From an uncultured Spirochaetales bacterium (GTDB taxonomy: Bacteria; Spirochaetota; Spirochaetia; Treponematales; Treponemataceae), in NCBI GenBank assembly GCA_946061495.1, contig CAMGSV010000064.1, positions 1-11,513 of the forward strand: 11,513 nucleotides of DNA. Reading direction: 5' to 3'. Under the pieces are notes generated by a model. It did no database searches, was not told the origin of the DNA, and was given only the letters and a program-made list of their open reading frames with translations. Shown piece after piece: positions 6,267-11,513 of the stretch. Each line of letters starts with the position of its first letter. Within the stretch, counting starts at the first letter, position 1. The position numbers and the translations under genes were made by a program.

Positions 6267-6911
6267 ATGGGAAACAAAATGCAGGTCTGCCTGCTTGTCT
6301 TGCTTCTCCAGCTGGCGGCGACAAGCTGCTGGGCTGCCGGCCTTACGGAAACGCCGGAGAACTACCACCGCATCGACGTAACCATCGCCGGACAGCTGCC
6401 AAGCTTTGCGGGGGTAGTCTCTGGCAGCGGTTCGGATCTCAACAGAATCAGCGGGGTGGAGGGAGACAGGGGCTTCCTTATCCCCATGGAGGAGCGGTTT
6501 GGCATCCTGCGGTTCGACACGGTAGCTGGATGGTGGAGCATTGCCTTGGCCTACGAAACCAGCGCCTATTTCATTACCACCACCGGCAGAAGTGACGGCA
6601 ACCACTTGTTGGGGTCACTGAATATGGGTTGTGGATTGGGAGCCTACTACAACGGAGAGATAGACCTCTATCTGACTGGCCCCTACCTCTTCCTGTATCC
6701 AATCTACGATATACCTGTGGCCTTTTTTGAAGGTATTGGTGGCCGTCCCTATCACTGGAAGGCTGCGGTGGATGTGGGATACTCCTACGCTGTGGACGGA
6801 ATCCCCCTGACACTGAACCTCTACGCCCGCTCACTGCTGTTCTGGCAGGACAACAGGATGGGAGCACGCTTCGATACTGGGGTGGGAGTGGGCATCTATA
6901 TCAAGGGCTAA
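6267..6911 (+). CDS. exported barrel-like protein, paralogue 1
   Basis: This encodes 214 residues. A signal peptide (MQVCLLVLLLQLAATSCWAA, from residue 5) is followed by a mature chain of alternating hydrophobic and polar strands with many Gly and aromatic residues (GWWSIALAYETSAYFITTT, GPYLFLYPIYDIPVAFF, KAAVDVGYSYAVDGIPLTL). This pattern fits a small outer-membrane beta-barrel. AGGGGA seven bases upstream supports ATG 6267. Its C-terminal half aligns by eye with the next gene (GPYLFLYPIYDIPV against GSYLMFYPINDISV), so the two arose by tandem duplication. The stop is four bases before the next ATG. Function is unknown. An outer-membrane partner of the peptide/protease genes upstream is possible. 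The last residue is not the Phe usual for BAM substrates. Confidence 0.72.
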   Translation: MGNKMQVCLLVLLLQLAATSCWAAGLTETPENYHRIDVTIAGQLPSFAGVVSGSGSDLNRISGVEGDRGFLIPMEERFGILRFDTVAGWWSIALAYETSAYFITTTGRSDGNHLLGSLNMGCGLGAYYNGEIDLYLTGPYLFLYPIYDIPVAFFEGIGGRPYHWKAAVDVGYSYAVDGIPLTLNLYARSLLFWQDNRMGARFDTGVGVGIYIKG

Positions 6912-6915
6912 CGAC

Positions 6916-7602
6916 ATGAAAGGATATTGCGCACTCCTCCTGTTCCTGTTCTGGCTGTGTCCTAGAACAATGCAAGGCCAAGCTGTACCGACTCCCTTGG
7001 AACTTTCCAATCCCCCCTTCTCTCCAGAAGAGGAAAATCCTGGGGCGGTTGCACCGGTGTCAGCTCCAAAGTCTGGCAGGGACTTCCCGACCTTTGCCAT
7101 CTCCTACTATGCTCCTAGTTGGTTCAGCATTGCCTCCGGGAAAGGAAATTTTTCCGCTAACCTTGAAGAGACTTCCCCCAAAGAAAGCCTGCTCATTCCC
7201 CTTGAATTCAAAATTGCGGTGTGGCAGTGGCAACGATTGTCGCTGGTGTCGAGCCTTATACCCGCCTTGTATGCCGAAAATCACCATCCATCTTCCTTGA
7301 ACCTTTCTGTAGGGGTCGGAATCTTCTACAATACGTTTTTAGACAGAACATCCACCGTATCCCCCTTATCTGGTTCTTATCTTATGTTCTATCCCATCAA
7401 TGATATTTCAGTGATTAATGGTGGCAGCAAACCATCATATCAATGGAAGTTGGCCACTGACTTGGGCTATGCCTTGGCTGTAACGCCTGCCCCCATCCCT
7501 CTTTATCTGGGGGGATATTTTCGATGGATTGTAGGCTGGCAGAATTCCCATCCGTTCCATTCTATAGATTTTGGAATGACAGTGGGAATGCTTTTTCTGT
7601 GA
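6916..7602 (+). CDS. exported barrel-like protein, paralogue 2
   Basis: This encodes 228 residues. The signal peptide MKGYCALLLFLFWLCPRTMQ likely ends near GQA-VPT. A Pro-rich linker (about 25-52) precedes Gly/aromatic-rich alternating strands like those of the upstream paralogue: LLIPLEFKIAVWQWQRLSLV, GSYLMFYPINDISV, WKLATDLGYALAV, SIDFGMTVGMLFL. It is probably in one transcript with the 6267 gene (4-base gap; AAGGG in the end of that gene can act as ribosome site). The codon choice is somewhat more AT-rich than its twin. Immediately after its TGA the sequence switches to a copy of the protease 3' end (7602-7619), so a recombination joint lies exactly at this stop codon. The final residues of the protein may therefore not be the ancestral ones. 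Confidence 0.7.
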   Translation: MKGYCALLLFLFWLCPRTMQGQAVPTPLELSNPPFSPEEENPGAVAPVSAPKSGRDFPTFAISYYAPSWFSIASGKGNFSANLEETSPKESLLIPLEFKIAVWQWQRLSLVSSLIPALYAENHHPSSLNLSVGVGIFYNTFLDRTSTVSPLSGSYLMFYPINDISVINGGSKPSYQWKLATDLGYALAVTPAPIPLYLGGYFRWIVGWQNSHPFHSIDFGMTVGMLFL

Positions 7603-7648
7603 CAGCCGCCTCATTCTGGAAATCGTGCAGAAGACAGGAAAAAATAAA
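7602..7648 (+). pseudogene. remnant resembling the 3' end of a second protease gene
   Basis: The first 18 bases are identical to 5781-5798 in the protease gene. Read from 7601 in the same codon phase they give DSRLIL (protease: NSRLIL), continuing EIVQKTGKNK. The phase match and the plausible continuation suggest the tail of a paralogous protease gene whose body is deleted. No start or stop belongs to it here. Confidence 0.45.
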
Positions 7649-7668
7649 GAAATTCCGCTGTTTCCGGT

Positions 7669-7692
7669 AAATTTGCACAAACTGCTATGGTG
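7669..7692 (+). repeat. 24-bp direct repeat, copy 2
   Basis: This is an exact copy of 4499-4522. Here it lies between the protease-like remnant and an unrelated C-terminal coding remnant, with no intact gene behind it. This would be expected if a peptide gene following it had been lost. Confidence 0.8.
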
Positions 7693-7778
7693 CCCCCGAC
7701 ACCGTCGCAGACCAAGCCTACAGCGCAACGGCAGAGGCTGCGGTACGCCAAGCCCTCTACTACTCCCTTGACCCTTGA
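7692..7778 (+). pseudogene. C-terminal remnant of an unidentified protein
   Basis: The frame APDTVADQAYSATAEAAVRQ then ALYYSLDP and a TGA at 7776-7778 reads like an intact protein end (Ala-rich helix, natural codon use). It has no start: the upstream part is the 24-bp repeat. The source family is not recognised. Its last bases overlap the minus-strand HNH remnant, which confirms that one or both ends are broken. Confidence 0.35.
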
Positions 7779-8121
7779 TCAAGTTGCAGTCCCGACAGAG
7801 CATCTGACAATTGTCCGGCACCGTCCTTCCTCCCTTGGACCAAGGTATGATGTGATCGGCCTGCACCTGCTCAAACTCGAATGTCTCGCCGCAGATGGGA
7901 GAGGAAAAATAACAGGTGGCGACAAGCTTTTTTAGGCCAAGCCGGTTGAAATTCAGCACAAAGTACTTGAAGAAATTGCTCTCAAAGGGATCGTCGCAAT
8001 TGCACAGAACCGTCTTGCCCTTGAAGTGGCTGCGGTAGTGGTGCATCTCCTTTTCGATGTCGGTAAGCTGGGTGTAGAACTCGTCCTTCTTTGCCGCACC
8101 CAGGCCATTGTTGCGAGCCAT
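7771..8121 (-). pseudogene. deletion chimera: EcoRI-type adenine methyltransferase start joined to HNH nuclease end
   Basis: Residues 1-76 (AAKKDEFYTQLTDIEKEM, later CNCDDPFESNFFKYF and LGLKKLVATCY) match the N-terminus expected of EcoRI-family adenine-specific DNA methyltransferases. From residue 77 the text becomes an HNH nuclease end: CGETFEFEQ, ADHIIPWSKGG at 88-98, NCQMLCRDCN at 104-113. The methyltransferase body and its NPPF/NPPY catalytic motif are missing. The HNH zinc pair, normally CPIC, reads SPIC, so one cysteine is lost at the joint. After residue 117 the frame runs on without a stop to 7435 through unrelated DNA including the 24-bp repeat, so the 3' end is also broken. It begins 7 bases after the purA stop. 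It is almost certainly inactive and a trace of a lost restriction-modification or defence locus. Confidence 0.65.
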
Positions 8122-8128
8122 ACAAGCC

Positions 8129-9355
8129 CTACTTTTCCCAAGGATTCCGCCGGATGAAGGTCTCGGAGCGCTCGTAGCCCACGGAGATGATGTCCACCGA
8201 CGTTGCGGTGTATGCTTCTATAAACTCAACGTAGGAGCGAGCGGCAGGATGTAATTCTTGGTATGACTTGCAGTTCTTGAGAGGCGTCTTCCAGCCGGCA
8301 AACTTCTTCAGCACCGGCTTTGCCCGGTTCAGCTGCGGGATGGAGGCGGGGAAGTCCGTGACCTCCGTGCCGTCGATTTCGTATGCCACGCAGGCCTCTA
8401 TCTCCTCCAGGGTGTCGTAGATGTCCAGGTGGGTCAGCACCAGCCCGTCGATGGAGTTGGTGTGGCAGGCGTGGCGGAGGGCCACCAGATCCAGGTAGCC
8501 GCAGCGACGGGGCCGCCCGGTGGTGACACCGTACTCACGGCCTGTGTCACGGACGAAGCGGTACAGCTCGCTCTGGCTCTCCTCGTCGAATTCCGTGGGC
8601 ATGGGACCGTTGCCCACACGGGTGGAATAGGCCTTGAACACACCCAGCACCCGATCCAGTGCCCGTGGTCCGATGCCAGATCCGATGGCGGCGCCCGCTG
8701 AGCAGGACATGCCGGAGGAGACATAGGGATAGGTGCCGGAATCCAGGTCTAGTAGTGCACCCTGAGCACCCTCCATCAGCACCTTCTGGCCCTTCAGCTC
8801 CTGCATCGTGGTGGTGAGGTTCACCCGCATGGAAATGAGCCGCTCCATGAAGGGAGCCAGAAAGTCCAAGTCCTCCTGCTCCAGCTCCTCCAGCTTTTCC
8901 TGCCAGTCCAAGTCAGCAAGGCGGATTCCGTCACGGTCGCTCTTCATGGAATAGGTGATGCCGATGCCACGGCCAGTGGTGCCGATGGGCTTTTTCCGCA
9001 GGGCGTCACGCTGCTTGTCCAGCTCCCGGTAGCGGGGCAGCACGATGTGGGCACGGTCGGAGATGAAGACACGGCCCTCCCAGTCAACTCCCCGCTCCTT
9101 CAGCATAGCCAGCTCCTTGAACAGGGCATCGGGATCGATGACCATGCCGGACCCCAGGTACACCACCTTTCCCGGATACAGGATGCCGGAGGGAACCAGG
9201 TGCAGGGCATACTGCTGGTCTCCGATGACAATGGTATGGCCAGCGTTGGCACCGCCAGAATACCGCACGATGGCAGCGGCATCATCGGCCAAAAAGTCAA
9301 CAATCTTGCCCTTGCCCTCATCGCCCCACTGGGCACCAATCACAACCACATTCAT
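8129..9355 (-). CDS. purA: adenylosuccinate synthetase
   Basis: This encodes 408 residues. It catalyses IMP + L-aspartate + GTP to adenylosuccinate, the first committed step from IMP to AMP, in the cytoplasm. All family motifs are visible: GDEGKGK at 11-17 with Asp12, NAGH with His40, IGTTGRGIG at 124-132, EGAQGALLDLDSGTYP at 195-210, TRVGNGPMPTE at 245-255, VTTGRPRR at 277-284, and THLD at 308-311 near the guanine-binding site. It is somewhat shorter than the 420-432 residues of most bacterial PurA but appears complete. ATG at 9355 is chosen over 9370 because GGAGGA lies seven bases before it and MNVVVIGAQWGDEGKGK is the canonical start. It is monocistronic by appearance, with its own promoter. 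Confidence 0.97.
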   Translation of the reverse strand: MNVVVIGAQWGDEGKGKIVDFLADDAAAIVRYSGGANAGHTIVIGDQQYALHLVPSGILYPGKVVYLGSGMVIDPDALFKELAMLKERGVDWEGRVFISDRAHIVLPRYRELDKQRDALRKKPIGTTGRGIGITYSMKSDRDGIRLADLDWQEKLEELEQEDLDFLAPFMERLISMRVNLTTTMQELKGQKVLMEGAQGALLDLDSGTYPYVSSGMSCSAGAAIGSGIGPRALDRVLGVFKAYSTRVGNGPMPTEFDEESQSELYRFVRDTGREYGVTTGRPRRCGYLDLVALRHACHTNSIDGLVLTHLDIYDTLEEIEACVAYEIDGTEVTDFPASIPQLNRAKPVLKKFAGWKTPLKNCKSYQELHPAARSYVEFIEAYTATSVDIISVGYERSETFIRRNPWEK

Positions 9356-9409
9356 ACAATCATCCTCCATGTTTTGGAAAGCGGCCGTACCGCCATATCT
9401 CTCAATGGA

Positions 9410-9438
9410 AGTATATCATAAAGGAGCGGTATAGGCAA
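9410..9438 (-). promoter_or_regulatory. sigma70-type promoter of purA
   Basis: On the minus strand TTGCCT (9433-9438) and TATACT (9410-9415) are separated by 17 bases. Transcription would start near 9403, giving a 5' leader of about 48 bases to the purA ATG. It lies just downstream of the oppA terminator, so purA is separately transcribed. No purine operator or riboswitch fold is apparent in so short a leader. Confidence 0.65.
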
Positions 9439-9443
9439 AGGCT

Positions 9444-9469
9444 AAAAAAAGCCCCGGCAAAACCGGGGC
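9444..9469 (-). terminator. intrinsic terminator of the oppA transcript
   Basis: On the minus strand a perfect 7-bp stem GCCCCGG/CCGGGGC with a TTTTG loop is followed directly by seven T. It sits 20 bases past the oppA stop. Confidence 0.93.
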
Positions 9470-9488
9470 GCAGTCTCACGTCAGCAAC

Positions 9489-11201
9489 TTAGCTCTGGGA
9501 AGCGTAGCTGAACACGAAATATCCCAGGGGCGTGTAGAAGGCACCGTCAACATTCTCCTTCATCATATACTTCTGGGTGTAGAAGTATATGGGTCCCAAG
9601 GCCCAGTCACGGCCCATGATGATGTCCTCGGCCTTGTGCATGGCGGCCATGCGGACGGCAGGATCGGCGGAAGCCTTTGCCTCGGCAATGGCGGCATCAT
9701 ACTCAGCCACAGAGTACTGGGCATCGTTGTTTCCACCACCTGTGAGCCACATATCCAGGAAGGAAATGGGATCGTTGTAGTCGGCAATCCATCCGTTGCG
9801 GGCAATCTGGTACTCGCCGTTCTTGCGGTTCTCCAGGAATGCGTTCCACTCCTGGTTCTGGAGCTGCACCGTGACCCCCAGTTCCTTCTGCCACATCTGC
9901 TGCAAAGCCTCACCAATAGACTTGTGAGCATCGGAGGTGTTGTACAGGTAGGTGACAACAGGGAAGCCCTCGCCGTTGGGATAGCCGGCATCAGCCAAAA
10001 GCTGCTTTGCCTCGGCTACGTTCTTTGCGTAAATCTCGTCGGTGGCGGGAATCTCCCAGTAGTTGCCGCCAGTGGTGCGGAAGTCAGCTCCAGAGGGATC
10101 TGCATCGTAGATACCAGCGGGCACGAATCCAGCGGCAGGAACCTCACCGCTCTGGGTAATCTGCTCCACAATGTAGGGACTGTCGATGGCCAGGGTGAAG
10201 GCCTTGCGCACACGCCAGTCGTCGAAGGGAGCCTTCTGGGTCTGGTACACCACATAGTAGGTGCCAATGTAGTCAACAACATCCATCTCACCGGAAGCCA
10301 GCAGACCAGCCACCTCGTCCACCGGCATGTCATTGATGAACTGGAGGTCGCCGGAGCGATAGCCAGCCAGCATGGCGTTCTGGTCGGCCAGCAGGCGGAA
10401 GGTGATGCTGTCGGGTCCCAGGTTGGCAACATCGTAGTGGTGCTCATTGGGAACCATCTTGATGTAGGAGTCGTGGACCCACTCTGCCAGCTTGTAGGGG
10501 CCGTTGGTGATGTAGCTGGCGGAGTTGTTGGCGGTGGTCCAGGTGTCGGGATTTGCCTCCACAATGTCCTTGCGAACAGGGAAGGTGGCGGGGAAGGCAC
10601 AGACCTCCAGGAAGTAGGGGCAGTCATAGGTGATGGTCACCTGGAAGGTGCTGGCATCGGGAGCGGAAACAGCCAGGGTGGCAGGATCAGCGGCACCGCT
10701 GTTCACCTCGGCATAGCCTTTCACCATGTCGATCATGTAGCAGTAGTCAGCTGCGGTGGCGGGGCTTGCCAAACGCTGCCAGGTGAACACGAAGTCATCG
10801 GCGGTAACAGCCTTGCCGTCAGACCACTTGGCATCGGGGCGAAGTTTGAAGGTATAGGTAACGGTTCCGTCAGCATTCACCACCTTCTCGTAGGAAGAAG
10901 CCTGGCCGTTCACCAGCTTGGCGTAGTTCATGTTACCCTTGTCGGTGGCTGGATTTCCACCGTCAGCCCACTTCATCAGTCCCTCGAAGAAGTGCTGGAG
11001 CATCACCGCACCGTCAACAGCGGAGTTCAGGGCTGGGTCGATGGTCTGGGGCTCGGAAGCAAAGCATACGGACAGGTCAAAGGTGTCACTTGCAGCGGCA
11101 ACAGGTGCGGAAGCCTCCTGCTTGCTGCATCCAAAGAAGGTCATGCTGAGAAGCACAACCAGTCCCATGGACAGGGAAACAACGTTCTTGAGATTTCTCA
11201 T
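9489..11201 (-). CDS. oppA: oligopeptide-binding lipoprotein of an ABC importer (SBP family 5)
   Basis: This encodes 570 residues. The N-terminus MRNLKNVVSLSMGLVVLLSM ends TFFGC, so Cys25 is the lipidation site of a relaxed lipobox, followed by a Ser/Ala linker (to about 40). The mature protein has the family-5 solute-binding features: SEPQTIDPALNS near 49-60, FFEGLMKW at 71-78, YTFKLRPDAKWSDGK at 116-130 followed by TADDFVFTWQRL, then NGPYKLAEW and, near the end, NNDAQYSVAEYDAAIAEA. Members capture peptides for the OppBCDF permease. No permease or ATPase gene adjoins it here, so it is a stand-alone receptor gene with its own promoter and terminator. AGAGGAA before ATG 11201 supports the start. 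If the window's peptide is a pheromone, this is an obvious candidate uptake receptor, although oppA genes are common. Confidence 0.93.
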   Translation of the reverse strand: MRNLKNVVSLSMGLVVLLSMTFFGCSKQEASAPVAAASDTFDLSVCFASEPQTIDPALNSAVDGAVMLQHFFEGLMKWADGGNPATDKGNMNYAKLVNGQASSYEKVVNADGTVTYTFKLRPDAKWSDGKAVTADDFVFTWQRLASPATAADYCYMIDMVKGYAEVNSGAADPATLAVSAPDASTFQVTITYDCPYFLEVCAFPATFPVRKDIVEANPDTWTTANNSASYITNGPYKLAEWVHDSYIKMVPNEHHYDVANLGPDSITFRLLADQNAMLAGYRSGDLQFINDMPVDEVAGLLASGEMDVVDYIGTYYVVYQTQKAPFDDWRVRKAFTLAIDSPYIVEQITQSGEVPAAGFVPAGIYDADPSGADFRTTGGNYWEIPATDEIYAKNVAEAKQLLADAGYPNGEGFPVVTYLYNTSDAHKSIGEALQQMWQKELGVTVQLQNQEWNAFLENRKNGEYQIARNGWIADYNDPISFLDMWLTGGGNNDAQYSVAEYDAAIAEAKASADPAVRMAAMHKAEDIIMGRDWALGPIYFYTQKYMMKENVDGAFYTPLGYFVFSYASQS

Positions 11202-11277
11202 GAAATTCCTCTCGATATTTTTTTAGATGTCCTCATCCTGGCTCGAAGCATCTATGAAAACACCTTATTTATGGAAA

Positions 11278-11306
11278 AATATATCATAGCTGGCATTTGC
11301 TGTAAA
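11278..11306 (-). promoter_or_regulatory. sigma70-type promoter of oppA
   Basis: On the minus strand TTTACA (11301-11306) and TATATT (11278-11283) are spaced by exactly 17 bases, each one mismatch from consensus. Predicted start is near 11271, giving a leader of about 70 bases. Confidence 0.75.
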
Positions 11307-11322
11307 GATATGCGAATTTTTT

Positions 11323-11352
11323 ACCGATAATTTCAAGTTGATATGTATCGGT
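11323..11352. promoter_or_regulatory. inverted repeat ACCGATA / TATCGGT upstream of the last ORF
   Basis: The 7-bp arms at 11323-11329 and 11346-11352 have a 16-base spacer. The site lies between the divergent oppA promoter and the small ORF at 11390, where an operator would fit. The arm sequence is shared with the inverted repeat at 6182-6209. Confidence 0.4.
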
Positions 11353-11389
11353 TATACCACACCGTTTAACAACTAAAGGAGTTTTTTAT

Positions 11390-11513
11390 ATGATTGAGGC
11401 GATTGTTGCTTTTTTCACCCCAGAAATTATAGCTCAAATTGTGACAGCTATTATTGGTTTAGTTATTTTTTTCATTGCATGTGTGACGTTGTCCACTTGC
11501 AGTTTCCAACACC
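11390..11513 (+). CDS. small very hydrophobic peptide, 3' end outside the window
   Basis: ATG at 11390 follows a good AAAGGAG site (seven to eight bases). The 41 codons visible read MIEAIVAFFTPEIIAQIVTA, then IIGLVIFFIACVTLSTCSFQ and beyond the edge. One long membrane-spanning stretch makes up most of it, with hardly any charge. It resembles holin-like toxins, leaderless bacteriocins or small membrane subunits; no specific family can be named. It sits in an AT-rich block divergent from oppA. Because the stop is not visible, its length and class are unknown. Confidence 0.55.
   Translation, partial: MIEAIVAFFTPEIIAQIVTAIIGLVIFFIACVTLSTCSFQH

Noticed and set aside
7435..7770. Continuation of the methyltransferase-HNH frame to 7435
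   Set aside because: Text after the HNH end is low-complexity and crosses the 24-bp repeat, the protease-like remnant and the antisense of the barrel gene; it is readthrough, not protein.
9636..11330. 564-codon open frame opposite oppA
   Set aside because: Low-complexity Gly/Val/His text without a ribosome site; the minus-strand gene has a signal peptide, family motifs, promoter and terminator.
1..11513. CRISPR array, tRNA, rRNA or insertion-sequence transposase
   Set aside because: No regularly spaced repeats, cloverleaf-like sequence, rRNA text or DDE transposase motifs were seen on either strand.

Overview
The window is about 11.5 kb of a GC-rich bacterial chromosome interrupted by short AT-rich blocks (about 1-640, 5900-6240 and 11220-end). 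Several lipoproteins with relaxed lipoboxes, two probable outer-membrane barrel proteins, and a mix of ordinary housekeeping genes with accessory material suggest a diderm, host-associated anaerobe. A spirochaete of the Treponema type is my best guess. This is inference; there is no rRNA or other firm marker gene.

Left part (1-3186): an AT-rich block holds a small possible ORF and a lipoprotein of unknown function. A short GC-rich coding remnant and a hairpin follow. On the minus strand, an acyl-CoA synthetase is followed directly by a VapBC-type toxin-antitoxin pair; all three stop/start junctions overlap or abut.

Central part (3391-7602, all plus strand): this is the region of interest. 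A cytoplasmic XRE-type helix-turn-helix regulator with a helical, TPR-like body (the architecture of peptide-sensing Rgg/PlcR/ComR proteins) ends in a tail that itself looks like a double-glycine leader plus a 19-residue cargo. Next comes a 44-codon gene for a true double-glycine peptide (LTEQELQEINGG, then a Gly/Trp/Tyr-rich cargo), then a lipoprotein resembling a two-lobed aspartic protease (DSG at 87-89, DTG at 236-238). A short membrane protein overlaps the protease stop. An AT-rich insert carrying a frame-broken bacteriocin-like ORF follows, then two tandem paralogous exported barrel-like proteins. I propose a peptide-signalling or peptide-antimicrobial locus, with the regulator sensing, the small peptide as exported product, and the lipoprotein protease processing or trimming. 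No C39-peptidase exporter is present in the window.

Right part (7603-11513): 7602-8121 is a junkyard of gene ends. It holds an 18-bp copy of the protease 3' end, a second copy of a 24-bp element also found before the double-glycine peptide, the C-terminal tail of an unidentified plus-strand gene, and a deletion chimera joining the start of an EcoRI-family adenine methyltransferase to an HNH nuclease end. Beyond it, on the minus strand, are purA and an oligopeptide-binding lipoprotein gene (oppA-like), each with a recognisable sigma70-type promoter; a perfect intrinsic terminator closes oppA. The last AT-rich block starts a very hydrophobic small ORF that runs off the window.
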